64,000 bases of DNA from Diogma glabrata (GCA_963693315.1 OY856188.1:190754811-190818810); one strand, 5' to 3'. Shown: positions 11,321 to 23,102, counted from the stretch's first letter. A program made the numbers and translations. The notes: generated by a model not told the origin, from the letters alone.

Positions 11321-11745
11321 CTACCGTCTTACCGCGAACATAAGAGCTGTTTTTTTTAAACGAATAAAAGAATAGCCGGTTCACCTATTCAATTAGAAGG
11401 ACCAGTTCTTTTATTTGAAATTTTTATGCAAACTTTATCACTGCCATCTCTAGCTAGTAAAACTACAATTACATATATTTCTTTTTATACAAATTTAGTA
11501 ATTATTAATTTTGAAATACCATTTTATTTTAATATGTTTAAATTGTATAATATAAGCTTTGGCCATTATGTTCTTGTGTTATTCATTAACGTTAAAATTG
11601 TTTAAGTATTTTTAAAATTTAAGGACTGGTCCTTCTATTTGAAAGATATTTTATTCGAAAAAAACAATAGAACTTTAAAAATGGAATTTTTTTTTTTCAA
11701 AATTGAATATAAGAACCGGTTCTTATGTTCGCGGTAAGACTGTAG
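11321..11745. mobile_element. MITE, ~425 bp
   Basis: The left end reads CTACCGTCTTACCGCGAACA and the right end in reverse reads CTACAGTCTTACCGCGAACA. The inverted repeat continues inward through AAGA(G/A)C and again as GGACCAGTTCTT versus its partner near 11624. No coding region is present and no clear target duplication can be read. Confidence 0.75.
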
Positions 11746-12005
11746 AAAAGGAAAAAGAGACATTGGTATAATGCGTAATTTTTAAAAAAAAAGAAACATG
11801 GTAATATCTCACTGCTATTGCCAGTGGTATATGATACCATACCTCACTTTAACTCTAATGTCAACAGCAATAATACTTATTTATTTTATTTATTTCATTT
11901 AAGATTGCTATTTGATTTATTAGATTCATATTTGATTGATGTTTGACTAACGATAATATCAGTATGATATTTATTCATAGTAATTTTGGGCGTTTTTGTA
12001 TTTTG

Positions 12006-12212
12006 TAATTTTTTTTTTTTTTTTAAATAAAAGGTGTTGTGTTATAGGGTTTAGAAAATGTGTCACAACAACACATAAATACCTTTTAAGACCTAGGTCC
12101 CACAACAACTTGCGTTTTAAGGTGTTGATGAACGCTTTTTTTTAAAACTCTGTGGATAGAAGCCACCTGAGACTATGGATTCCGGCAAACTATTTCATTT
12201 GTTTAATTTTTT
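12006..12212 (-). mobile_element. 5'-truncated LINE 3' end, minus strand
   Basis: Starting from a poly-T run, the reverse complement matches the end of the LINE at 51650-51812. It includes the last codons of the ORF (AATAGTTTGCCGGAATCCAT, then TCTCAGGTGG) and the 3' untranslated block GTTGTTGTGGGACCTAGG. The match stops near 12212, so this is a truncated dead copy. Confidence 0.8.
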
Positions 12213-12328
12213 ATTTAATTTATTTAATTTTTTAGTTTCCATAATTTAGAATTATGTAATCACAGATGAAGAATGGATTTTAAGTAAATTAGAAAGGTAA
12301 TCATTTTTTATTTAAAATACAATTAGTT

Positions 12329-12482
12329 TCAGTTAATTTCTTTAAAGAAAAACATAAACGCACTTTTAGCGTTATTAGGCCATCGTATTTTGTCAATGTA
12401 TAAATCATCGATATGAATCCATCCAACTTTTCTTTGTAGATTTGTAATTTTGTCATTAGCCCTATAATGCTTATCCCCAAAT
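12329..12482 (-). CDS. Unrecognised exon-like open stretch
   Basis: On the minus strand a polypyrimidine run and AG (TTTATCTTTAG) are followed by about 50 open codons ending at TGA. They read ...FGDKHYRANDKITNL, QRKVGWIHIDDLYI, then RWPNNAKSAFMFFFKEIN. Codon use looks protein-like in this AT-rich setting, and the acceptor-plus-stop arrangement fits a last exon. The AKSAFMFF piece faintly resembles the start of an HMG box, which I would not rely on. It may be the only trace of a host gene here, or a piece of an unknown transposase. Confidence 0.25.
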
Positions 12483-14014
12483 CTAAAGATAAACAATAAC
12501 AATTACCATACGGATAAATCTCCGAATAAATTTTAAATTTTTCGAAAATTGAAAACTGAAATCAACTGATTTTGCTTGTTTTGGTTGGTTGTTATGTTGG
12601 TTGTCTTCCAAGTTTTCTTTAAAATACATTTTTGTATATCATATATTTTGATTCGCCTAAATGACTTCTAAAATAACTATTAACGTCATATATAGAGTAC
12701 AGAATTATAATTCACGAAATCAAAAGGTTAAATAAAAATGAGTATATTAAAAATTTTGAGTGTGGTTTACAAATACAATGAAATAGATAGATAATTTGAA
12801 ATTTGAACTAATCTGTAAAAATTTGAATATAATCATCTTCATATGATGAATGAGCAATTATGTATATGAAAACAATATATGTGTGGTGTGTGTGTGTGTG
12901 TGGTTTTGGTGTACACATGAATTGTGTAACTTATATATAAAAAAGTTCTTCCTTCGTTCACATGAATTTGTGTAACTTATTTATAAAAATATTTAAAATT
13001 TTTCAATTTTTTCTTATGTAATGGCAGCGCTGCAGGTAAAAAGGAGGCTTTTGACGAAACAAGTGTCGAAGATTTTTAAACCACAAACTTTTGTTTGTTT
13101 TTATTAAAGTATTTTATCTTTTTATCCTAAAATCTAAACAAATAAAATCAAAATAATTTTTAACAACACGTTAGGAATAACAAACGAAGCAAAGTTTCCA
13201 TACACAAATCTGACAAAACTAGAAATCTTCGTCGTTATTAAATTAATATCATATCATGGTTAATCATTATTTACAAATGGTTAATTAATTGTTAATTAGT
13301 TGCTACTTTATAGAAGCAAATGAACATGGTTGTTAAATCGACGGGTCAAGAATATGAAGGATCTGAAGATTACATAAATTTCTTGTAAATGAAGATTAAT
13401 TTAACATTTAACATTTTTTTATAACTTTCGTGTGTTACACTAGGTTTTTGTGAATAAAATTTTGTACTTTATATATTATAAGTTCCTTTTCTAAGTCAAA
13501 TAAGCGTGGTCGTTAATTTGACTGGTCAAGAATTTGAAGATCATGAGATCGATGCGCCCGGCGCCCCCCCACTGGGTATGGTGAAATACATTTTTATTTT
13601 ATTTTTATAACTGTCGAAGGTTACAAATAGGCTTTAAATTAATTATTAATATAATGGGTACTCTGTTTGTTATAAATGTATAACACTCATATATAATTTC
13701 ATTCATAATTTTGTGTTTTTTAAATTTAATTCAATGTACATTTGATTTGTTTTTGTTAGATCGCCAAAATTACTACTATACTTACTACATATTATTATAT
13801 ATATTATATCAGTGCCATGGTATAACGAATATAAGGTATTCTTGACAGTTAAACGAAAATTTTGTGTGACGTCATCCGGCGTAAATATAAAGAAACAAAA
13901 AATGTTTTAATTTGAAAATTACAGAAAACATAATTTTTGCTTTATGGTTTTCCTTATTTTTTTCATTAACAATTTGTTTATTAAGTTTTCTAACTCTAAA
14001 GAACATTTTGCAGG
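12483..14014. other. AT-rich DNA with microsatellite and a two-unit duplication
   Basis: A (TG)n run lies at 12873-12903. It is followed by a two-fold imperfect repeat of CACATGAATT(T)GTGTAACTTA at about 12916 and 12959. A ~182-bp duplication (CGACGGGTCAAGAAT at 13339, TGACTGGTCAAGAAT at 13521) occupies 13320-13560. GTGACGTCATCCGG near 13870 belongs to a repeat also seen, inverted, at 15305-15410. Confidence 0.5.
13690..13880. repeat. Dispersed repeat, partners at 15305-15410 and 15925-16045
   Basis: The first part (CATAATTTTGTGTTTT ... TCGCCAAAAT ... TACTACATATT) recurs in direct orientation at 15925-16045. The second part (CAGTG..ATGGTATAA..., AAGGTATTCTTGACAGT, TGACGTCA) recurs inverted at 15305-15410 as TGACGTCAA..AGAATACCTTAT. 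The inverted pair encloses the second RTE copy. Confidence 0.55.
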
Positions 14015-14892
14015 GTAGGAAATTCGACGTCCACGCCATGCTGCAGGGGTAATGCAGACAGAATTAGGTTGGTGTATCGGAGACAAGCAGAGAAAAACTG
14101 CTTAGTCTATTACGCTACATCACCGCGAATTGGCGCCTTAAAACTTCTTATAACCTTAACATCATAACAGAACCATTAACGAAAATTTGAGTTGGGACTG
14201 AGGTTAATACCATTACTCCGAAAAAAAAACTTTGTTAAATTTGATAACCAAAAAAAGAATACCAGACACTAACAAAACAACAGAAGTTTTACCTGGACGT
14301 GAGAAAGAACCAAACTACCGAATCGGAACGTGAAACGTGTGCAGCCTGACCGCTCATGATGCTTTAATAAGCCTAGAAACAGAGACTGAGAGGCATAGGA
14401 TGGATATCATTTCTCTGCAAGAAATTAGACAGCCAATAATCGGAAAACAAAACTCGAATAGTCACTCTTTATGCAGTAGTGGTCATTCTTCTCGAAATGA
14501 ATTCAGTGCTGGTTTCCTTGTTGGTGCACGCATACAAGAAGCCGTGTTGAAATTCATCCTGGTCAATGAGAGGATTTGCTACTTAGGGGTACGCGGTACA
14601 TAAAACAATATTTCTCTTATTGCCTTGCATGCACCTACTGAAGCTAAAACCGTCAATATTTTCTACATAGCACTAGAGGAGGTTATGAAATCAACACCAA
14701 CAATGATAATGGTGAGAGAATGACTGAGTTTGCATTATCAAATAATTTGAGAATTGCCAGTACTTTCTTTTCGCATCGATCGATTCATAAGCAGACTTAT
14801 GTTTTTAAACCGATTTTAAACCGTTCTTTTATATATGCAAATATTGGAAGTAACCACTTCCTTGTATGTTCTAAGATAAGGTTCCACTTTCA
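14015..14892 (+). mobile_element. Second RTE copy, truncated and internally deleted
   Basis: It matches the first RTE from the same 5' sequence (AATTCGACGTCCACGCC at 14021) through the endonuclease region. About 100 bp are missing relative to the first copy between ACACCAACA and ATGATAATGG (14700). The NQIDHVLI part is replaced by unrelated sequence. Similarity stops near 14892, so no RT is present. Confidence 0.85.
14337..14890 (+). pseudogene. RTE endonuclease remnant
   Basis: Two frames keep the endonuclease start (MDIISLQEIRQPIIGKQ and FSAGFLVGARIQE) and the later MTEFALSNNLR...HRSIHKQT stretch. The catalytic GDFNG motif lies in the deleted segment. IGSNHFLVC survives near 14850, with the SDH aspartate changed to Asn. 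It cannot be functional. Confidence 0.8.
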
Positions 14893-16479
14893 ACGATCAA
14901 TTCAACGATCTTTTACTCATTAGAGTATTTAAAAGTTTGTCTTTTAAAGTCCAATCATTTTCAGTGAAGTGTAAGGAACAAACTATCTTATAATAAATAC
15001 GAACATTTTCTTTTTCCACATGATCCCTATATCCACTACAAATTGATTTATTTTTCTGGAAATTAAAAAACCTTATGTTTTGAGTATGATTTTTCACATT
15101 TGTTGAAAACTTTTGGTTTTAACGTAGTTCGGCATTTAAATTTGTATATGTTTTAATAGTAAAACAAATACTAAAGTTCATTAATTAATGAATGAATTAA
15201 TTTCAATCATTTCATTACCAAATAAATTAATTTATAAATCATACTAAATATATTTTTAATTTAAAAACAATAGCTTTTCTCATTGATAATAACAACAAAC
15301 GTATTATATAAAACTCTGAGTGACGTCAATCAAAATCAAAATGGCATCGCTGTCACTCTAGTGAGAATACCTTATTTTCATTTTACCATGTATCAGTGCT
15401 ATCAGTGTTCTATTATTTTAAAGTACGGAACTCTTAAAATAATAAAAAAAAATTCTCAAATTCTTTTCCTTATATTTCCAAGAATAAAAACACAAAATTT
15501 TAAAGCCTACTAAATTATTTTTTAATCTCATCACTTTAAAATAACTACCAACGTTCTAAAATAAAATGAAATAAAAATTAAAATTTATCATCGATATAAC
15601 ATTTGTTGGGTTCTCTCAGATAACAAATTAACATAAGCAAACACATGTTTTCACAACTTCGTTTTCTTAACACATCAATAATAGGTCTTTTTACTGAAAA
15701 CATATTCTTAATACATATATTCATTTTTCTAACATCTTTATAATTACCAACTTCCATTTAATATATTAATAAAACATTTGATGGGTTTCCTGGGTTTCCA
15801 CAGAAACATAACAAATAAAAAATATTTGTTCGAAAACAACTACACGTTTGCAAACTAATCTGGGTTCGTGTTTAAGTTTTTTAACTGTTGTTAAATACTA
15901 CCAATATCGAGGGATAATAAATTTCAATTCGCATAATTTTGTGTTTTGCAATTCTGTACATTTGGTTTGCTTTTGAAAATTCGCCAAAATGATACTAAAT
16001 TACTACATATTCCAATGTTACCAACGTGGTATAAAAATTTGTAAAAATGTTTTAATTTTACTAAAATTTTGGGAAAGCAAAATTTTGATTTTATAAACTT
16101 TCATAAAAAAGCATGAATGCTGACTTTCTTTTTACTAATAAGAAACATATAGTTAAATAATATATACTTTTATTGATAACTTTGAATGCAGGTGTAGAAA
16201 AAATGCAAATTATTCGAAATGAAAATTTTAACCTTTAAAACCTATCCGGTGCGTAGTATATATACTAGTAGTGTCTTTCAAAACATGGCGCGCGAGATAC
16301 TACCGCGTCTCTTGATACGTTTTGGAAATTATTTTAAACAATATACATGAAAAACTATATGTAGTATATATTAGAAGAAAAGATTCTTAAAAAGTAATTT
16401 TAAAAACAAAAAACTTATTATGAACAAAAACGAAAATCAAGGCAATCTTTTTTAAAAATTTAATTCGAAGCATCACCAC
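14893..16479. other. AT-rich DNA with dispersed repeat pieces
   Basis: Apart from the inverted piece at 15305-15410 and the direct piece at 15925-16045 noted above, I see no gene or bounded element. TGGGTTTCCTGGGTTTCC at about 15783 is a small direct repeat. Confidence 0.4.
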
Positions 16480-17020
16480 AAGTCCTAGGACGTTAGAGTT
16501 CAACTTTTTCAGCAAAATTTAAAACTCATTTCTCTTTATTTTAATAAATTTTCAGTATGAAATAAAATTTTGTATTTATCTCAAACGAAAAGTGTTTTTA
16601 AAGGTACTCACTAGTAATTTCGGCCTTGGCTAGACGCCTCGGCCGTAAACAACTAGCTCGTACTTTAAAGTTTCACTTTTCGTTCTTGATAAATAAATAA
16701 CTATTATCGTATTCTACGGAAAAATGCTAACGAACTAATAGTTTAAAAAAAATATTTATACGCATTAAACTGCCTACAAAATTTGTTTATCGTATTCTAC
16801 GGAAAAATTCTAACGAACTGATAGTTTTTAAAAAAAGGTTTATAAGCATTAAACTGCCTACATTTGTGACCGTCACCGACGGCAAAGGGGTTGGCCAAAA
16901 AATCTAAAAAAAAATTACGAAATCGTATTCTAATGGAGTACTTACTATCAATACCCAAAATTTGTGCAAAAACAAATTTTTAGTTGTTCCCATTCACGTG
17001 GAATGCTTCATATATATTAT
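16480..17020 (-). repeat. Unnamed dispersed element, copy B (inverted)
   Basis: Read in reverse it begins with CATTCCACGTGAATGGGAAC and ends with AAAAGTTGAACTCTAACG, the same ends as the 9105-9965 copy. Its interior differs: it lacks the palindrome and carries a tandem pair at 16707-16862. Shared internal blocks include TAGTACTCCATTAGAA-type and TTTTATTTCATACTGA sequence. Confidence 0.65.
16707..16862. repeat. Tandem pair of ~80-bp units
   Basis: ATCGTATTCTACGGAAAAAT, then CTAACGAACTAATAGTTT, then GCATTAAACTGCCTACA occurs twice in a row with few differences. A similar CATCGTATTCTACG sequence appears in the 62.6-63.5 kb repeat. Confidence 0.8.
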
Positions 17021-17499
17021 ATTATTGAAGTAAAACTTCTTTAGGCGCGTTATGAGAATTTTGCAACGGAAGTACAAAAAACGAATATAATATTCGGCAA
17101 ATATGCGATACAATCCGATTATGACACACATATTTTAAATATTCACTGGTTTCTGGTGCATTATAGAAATAGTTCATATTTTTCGATGCTTAAAAATTTA
17201 ACAGAAATCCAATTAAAAAAAGTCGGACAAGTGCGAATAAAATTCGCTCGCCAAGGGTTCCGTGAATGTAAAAGAACACATTATCAAAAATAAATGACAT
17301 AAAGTTATGTTGTAAAGTCTTTATATCGCCAGACTATGGATGCATAACAGAATAAATGTTTAATCGTAAACGTCAATAGTAAATGTCAATCACATCTACA
17401 TTGATCAAAAATGTTACTTGAGGTTAAATCTTATCCATAGCTGTTTATGTTAGCTAAAGTATTTTAATAGTCTAAATTGGGAATATTTGTTCTATAAAT

Positions 17500-19700
17500 C
17501 AGCGTCGAAATATAGGGTGGTATACATACACTTAAAATAGCACTTTTTTCATCAATAACTAAAAAACTATGCATCGCAGAATTCTAAAAAATATTGCAAT
17601 GTTTCTTAAACTAAGTGTTCTTTCAAATCGTTTGGTTCCAAAAAAGTTTTTTTTTTGCTCTCCACACACCCATCCCCTAAACACACAGAAATATAATTAT
17701 TTGAGAGTTCGCTATAATTTTCGTTCAAAATATAGCCAGCTTCCCGTCTCTATGAATTTTTTCAATTTTTTCTGTCTATCAGTGTCGAAACGTAGGGGGG
17801 TGGGGGAACGATCTGGAATTTGCACATTTTTTAGAATAACTCAAAAACTGCGTACCGCAAAATTCTAAAAACAATTGCAATGTTTTTGAAATTCGGTGCT
17901 CTTTCAAATGACACCCTACTCGCTTGGGTCAAAAACGTTTTTTTTTACCCTCCTTACACCCATCCCCTAAACACACAGAAATATAATTATTTGTGAGATC
18001 GCTCTAATTTTCGTTCAAAATATAGCAAACTTCCTGTCTCTATGAATTTTTTCTGTCAATCAGTGTTGAAACGTAGGGGGGGGGCGGTCTGGAATTTGCA
18101 CATTTTTTAGAATAACTCCGAAACTGTGTACCGCAAAATTCTAAAAACAATTGCAATGTTTTTGAAATTCGGTGCTCTTTCAAATGGTACCCCACTCGCT
18201 TGGGTCAAAAAAATTTATTTTTTACCCCCTGACACCCATCCCCTAAACACACAGAAATATAATTATTTGAGAGTTCGCTATAATTTTCGTTCAAAATATA
18301 GCAAACTTCCTATCTCTATGAATTTTTTCAATTTTTTCTGTCAATCAGTGTCGAAACGTAGGGGGGGGGGGGAACGGTCTGGAATTTACACATTTCTTAG
18401 AATAACTCCAAAACGGTGTACCGGAAATTTCTAAAAAAATTGCAATGTTTTGGAAATTTGGTGCTCTTTCAAATGATACTCTACTCGCTTGGGTCAAAAA
18501 AATTTATTTTTTACCCCCCTTTACATCCATCCCCTAAACAGAAATATAATTATTTGAGAGTTCGCTATAATTTTCGTTCAAAATATAGCAAACTTCCTGT
18601 CTCTATGAATTTTTTCAATTTTTTCTGTCAATCAGTGTCGAAACGTAGGGGGGGGGGGGGGGGGGGGTAACGGTCTGGAATTTGCAAATTTTTTAGAATA
18701 CCTCCAAAACGGTGTACCGGAAATTTAAAAAAAAATTGCAATGTTTTGGAAATTTGATGCTCTTTCAAATGATACCCCACTCGCTTGGGTCAAAAAAAAT
18801 TTTTTTTTACCCCCCTGACACCCATCCCCTAAACACACAGAAATATAATTATTTGAGAGTTTGCTATAATTTTCGTTCAAAATATAGCAAACTTCCTATC
18901 TCTACGAATTTTTTCAATTTTTTCTGTCAACCAGTGTCGAAACGTAGGGGGGGGGGGGAACGGTCTGGAATTTGCACATTTTTTAGAATAACTCCAAAAC
19001 GGTGTACCGGAAATTTCTAAAAAAAATTGCAATGTTTTGGAAATTTGGTGCTCTTTCAAATGATACCCCACTCGCTTGGGTCAAAAAAAATTTTGTTTTG
19101 CCCCGCTTACACCCATCCCCTAAACACACAGAAATATAATTATGTGAGAGTTCGCTATAATTTTCCTTCAAAATATAGCAAACTTCCTGTCTCTATGAAT
19201 TTTTTCAATTTTTTCTGTCAAACAGTGTCGAAACGTAGGGGGGGGGGGAGGAACGGTCTGGAATGTGCACATTTTCTAGAATAACTCCGAAACTGTGTAC
19301 CACAAAATTCTAAAAAAATTTGCAATGTTTTGGAAATTCGGTCTTCTTTCAAATGATACCCCACTCGCATGGGTCAAAAAAGTTTTTTTTCACCCTTCCC
19401 CACCCCAATCCCTTAAAAACACAAAAATATAATTATTTGAGAGTTCGCTATATTTTTCGTTCAGAGTTTATCAAACTTCCTGTCTCTGTGAATTTTTTCA
19501 AATTTTTCTGTTAATTAGGCTAGAAATGCAAGGGGGTGGACCAACTTTTTGTGTCACTTTATTGATAATAATTCAAAAACTATGCATTGCAAAATTCTAA
19601 AAAAAATGGCAATATTTCTAAAATCAAGTGTTCTTTCAAATGACACCCCACATGGCCTGGTTTTAAATGATGTTTTTACCCCTTAACATTCCCACCCCTT
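17500..19700. repeat. Satellite array, about eight ~290-bp units
   Basis: The block ACAGAAATATAATTATTTGA recurs at about 17684, 17975, 18253, 18537, 18837, 19129 and, diverged, 19424. Intervals are 278-300 bp. Each unit also has GTGTCGAAACGTAGG followed by a G run of very variable length, and GTGCTCTTTCAAATGAT. The flanking units before 17650 and after 19515 are more diverged, a pattern expected from unequal exchange acting on the middle. Each unit carries a similar plus-strand frame of 80-100 codons, which I take to be a by-product of the repeat. Confidence 0.85.
18648..18667. repeat. Long G tract
   Basis: An uninterrupted run of about 20 G lies inside a satellite unit; the same position in other units has 5 to 13 G. 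Length variation of this kind is typical of replication slippage, and the tract could also be mis-sized by sequencing. Confidence 0.8.
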
Positions 19701-20178
19701 TAATAAATATAGTTATGAGTATCTGCCACTTTTCTATATTTTTCGTTAAAAACCTACTCAATTTTCTATCATTCCAAATATATTTCAAGATTTTCGATGA
19801 AGTAGGGTCAGAATTAATCGGGGCAATAAAACATCCCGAAAACGTCATTTTTCAAAATTATACAAAAAATGGTGAGGTGAAAAATTCCAAAATATATTTT
19901 TAAATAATGCTGAAATGAAGCCCTTTCATATGATACCCTACTCGTCTCGCTAAAAAAATGTATGTTTTCAAAGGCTTTACATCGTACCTCCTTAAAACAA
20001 ACGAACATAACTTTATTTATTTTTTAACCCGCCATCTTGTGTGGATAGGTTAGTTTTATAAGCACCTCAAATTTTAAGTTCATCGGATTAATGGTTCACG
20101 AGATAATCGAAATAATGTGAAAAACACGTTGTACTCTCATCAATAGTGTTCCGTATAAAAAACGGAACCCTAAAAACA

Positions 20179-20545
20179 TAATTTTGAATTAAATTTAATG
20201 ATTTTCAATCTGAATTTTCGGAGTATTTTCATTTAATTTAATATCAGTTTTCAAAATATTATATGTCTGCTCCATTTTTGCTTACGATGGATGCTTGGAC
20301 TCGTAAATTAATAAAATTGGCAGCATATTTGGCTTTTTTAAAGGCAGAGAAATAAGTTGTCGCAAATCTTGGTAAATGGCAAATATAATGAAATATAAGA
20401 TGACAAAAAGCACCGTTTTGAAATTTGAGTAAAATCGAGTAACTGGTTCAGGAATGGAAGCATGTTTGGTGGATCTTTTTGGTTTGTATAGTCAAGTCAT
20501 TCATTTGTTATTATATTTTTTATTCACTTAAACAGTCTCGTACTA
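20179..20545. other. AT-rich spacer, no feature seen
   Basis: Ordinary AT-rich sequence lies between the satellite-bearing element and the minisatellite. I find no coding frame or repeat I can support. Confidence 0.4.
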
Positions 20546-20572
20546 AATGTTATATAAGTTGGATGTGCCGAT

Positions 20573-21305
20573 TGTAGATGATGGTCATGGTGGTCATTGT
20601 GGTCGTGGTGGCCATGGTGGTCATGGTGGTCATGGTAGTCATGGTTGTAATAGTAGTCATGGTGGTCATGGTGGTCATAGTGGTAATGGTGATCACGGTG
20701 TTCACGGTGGTTATGGTGGTCACGGTGGTCATAGTGGTCATGGTGTTCATGGTGGTCATGGTGATCATAGTTGTCATGGTGGTCATAGTGATCATAGTTG
20801 TCATGGTGGTCATAGTGGTCATGGTGGTTATAGAAGTCATGGTGGTCACGGTGGTCATGGTGTTTACGGTGGTCATGATGGTCATAGCGGTCATGGTGGT
20901 CATGGTGGTCATGGTGGTCATAGTGGTTATGGTGGTCATGGTGATAATGGTAGTCATGGTGGTCATGGTGTTCGTGGTGGTCATGGCGGTCATGGTGGTC
21001 ATATTGGTCATGGTGGTCATGGTGGTTATGGTGGTCACGGAGGTCAAGGTGGTCATGGTGGTCATGGTAATCATAGTGGTCATAGTGGTTATGGTGGTCA
21101 TAGTGGTCAGGGTGGTCATGGTGTTCACGGTGGTCAAGATGGTCATGGTGTTCACGGTGGTCATGATGGTCATGGCGGTCATGGTAGTCATGGTGATCAA
21201 AGTGGTCATGGTAGCCATGGTGGTAATGGTGGTCACGGTGGTCATGGTGTTCACGGTGGTCATGATGGTCATGGTGGTGTCACGGTGTCATGGTGGTCAT
21301 GGTGT
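20573..21305. repeat. 9-bp minisatellite (GGTCATGGT)n
   Basis: About 80 imperfect copies of the 9-mer GGTCATGGT run without a break. Because the unit has no stop in several frames, long open frames arise on both strands. The plus frame would give a Gly-Gly-His protein of 270 residues starting MLYKLDVPIVDDGHGG. Most unit changes in that frame replace residues (Gly to Ser, Asp, Val or Asn; His to Tyr, Gln or Asn), as well as some silent CAT/CAC changes. This argues against selection for the protein. A composition-biased true protein cannot be fully excluded. Confidence 0.85.
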
Positions 21306-21383
21306 TTAGAGTTTGCATCCCGGGCTTTCCGGGTGGGAAAAAATATTTGTGTTGATTAAATTTGTATTTTTAAATAGAAAAAT

Positions 21384-21897
21384 GAGTGCGTGTAATCTTT
21401 GCGGTTAAAATGAATTTCTTTGGCTACTGTGGCAGGTATTAATAAAAACATGAAATATAAAATAAATATGTCATATTGGAATTTAGAGTTGCATTTCTTG
21501 ATAATATAATTTACTGTGTAATAAAAAGCAATATTTACATAATGTAATACAAAGTCACTTCAATTATTAGCATAATTGAAATATGAAATTAGAGGTTTAT
21601 GACAAATTTGCTAAATTTATTGAAAAATGCATCAATTGTTGTACCAATTGCTAAATTAAGTGGACATGTATTCATCGTGAAATTTAATTTGTAATACGTT
21701 GTAAGATTTTGTAAAACATGTAAATATGGCTTTTTATTACACATTGTTGTAATATATATTATCAAGAATATTAGAAAGAAACTCTAAATTACAATATGAC
21801 ATATCTATTTTATTTTACATTTAATATTTTTAGTAATACCTGCTGCCGTGGCCAAAGAAGTTTTACTTCAACAGCGTGTAAAAATTACGCACTTCAT
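21384..21897. mobile_element. MITE with ~160-bp inverted repeats
   Basis: The left arm starts AGTGCGTGTAATCTTTGC and the right arm, reversed, reads AGTGCGTAATTTTTACACGC. Further matching inward are CTTCTTTGGC, GGTATTA, ATATGTCATATTG and GTGTAATAAAAAGC. The reversed right arm also holds TTGAAGTAAAACTTCTTT, which occurs separately at about 17034. No coding region is present. Confidence 0.8.
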
Positions 21898-22529
21898 TTA
21901 TATATAATTAATTACAAAACGCTCATCGAAATCTTATTTTATTATTAATTATATTAATTATATAAATCCACAACAAAACAAACCGCATTACTTTGTAAAA
22001 ATGAGATTTGATATTTATACTTCTAACTGACACTGACGACTTATTACTTGCTGTACCCACTAAACATTATGATCTATTTTCTGAATGCATCTAATTATTT
22101 CAGAAAAAAATGCACAACATTAACAAAACGACAAATTTAGGTTGGCTGGACAAATTTTATAAATGCTGTGCATTTTGCTGGACGGATACTGATGCTGTAC
22201 AAGCAGTAAAAATGCTGTATAATACAGCACAATGCTGTACGTATGGTCAGTTTAGTGTAACCTAACCTAAAAGAAATAATATTAGTATCACAAGTTCTTT
22301 TTTATTTTAAACTTCTTTGTGGTCATAATATATATAATTGTACTTGAAAACACCTTTAAATTCTTTTATTTAAAGGATAATTAAATAGCTTTGATACATT
22401 AAAGCTCAAGATATTTATAATAATTAAATTGTTGATAATTAAATAAAAATAATCAAATATCTTATTTAAAATGAATATAAAATATCATTCTTATTGATTA
22501 TACAATTTATATCAATTTTTAACAAAAAT
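21898..22529. other. AT-rich DNA, no supported feature
   Basis: A local cluster of GCTGT repeats (ATGCTGTGCATT, ATGCTGTACAAG, AATGCTGTATAAT, AATGCTGTACGT) at 22150-22245 is the only pattern. GTAACCTAACCTAA at 22257 has only two telomere-like units. Confidence 0.4.
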
Positions 22530-22880
22530 TCAAATTTGTTTGACTATACAACAAAATGGTCGTTTCAATGATTTGTTAAGCTACACAAATTAAATAGCTT
22601 TTTTCATTAAATAATGTAAGGTTTGATATTTCATAGAGTTCAATATCAATTAAAAAATAAAATTTATCATTAAAAATACATATATATCATTATATATTAA
22701 CAAACATTTAAAATTTGTTTGACCACACAACATAATGGTCTGATAAAAATTTGTTCAGCTATATAGACAATGGCTTAAAATAAAATTTATTTTTATTCTC
22801 AATATAAAATAAAATTTAAAACTATAAAATTTGTTTGACCACACAACATAATGGTCTTTATAATAATTTGTTAAAATAAT
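22530..22880. repeat. Three copies of a short repeat
   Basis: AATTTGTTTGACTATACAAC (22533), AAAATTTGTTTGACCACACA (22707) and AAAATTTGTTTGACCACACA (22826) each continue into ACA..ATGGTCT and then AATTTGTT(A/C)A. The spacing of about 175 and 120 bp suggests a diverged tandem array. Confidence 0.65.
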
Positions 22881-23102
22881 TATCATAATTAATATAAAAT
22901 ATATTTCATTAAAAAATAAAATAAATAAAACAATTTATTCATAAATAAAAATTAATAACAAAATTTAAGTATGTTAATTTAAAAGCAATTTAAAATTAAT
23001 TAAAATGTTATTATACTTTTATTCATTTGTCTGATTGTTAAAAATCTTATTTCAAATAATTTAAATTCACTTATAAATTGAATTGTATAAAATCTTTTAT
23101 AT

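Larger units (their letters stand above)
17213..20178. mobile_element. Element with AGGGTTCCGT / ACGGAACCCT ends and satellite filling
   Basis: The left end holds AGTCGGACAAGTGCG and CAAGGGTTCCGTG. The right end holds GTGTTCCGTATAAAAAACGG and AACCCTAAAAA. This pair of end sequences is familiar to me from insect genomes, especially Lepidoptera, as the boundary of non-autonomous repeats. Here the interior is largely a ~290-bp satellite array. No transposase is visible. The exact outer bases are uncertain because I cannot align other copies. Confidence 0.6.

Noticed and set aside
17569..19514. Repeated 64-102-codon frames with YNYLRVRYNFRSKYSKLP
   Set aside because: They recur once per satellite unit and are broken differently in each by G-run length. 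This is a by-product of the repeat.
20550..21309. Three long overlapping open frames (Gly-His, Met-Val and Met-Thr rich)
   Set aside because: All are generated by one 9-bp minisatellite whose unit has no stop in these frames. Substitutions are mainly residue-changing, so selection on a protein is unlikely.
22255..22268. GTAACCTAACCTAA as insect telomere repeat
   Set aside because: Only two TTAGG units are present, too few for an interstitial telomeric array.
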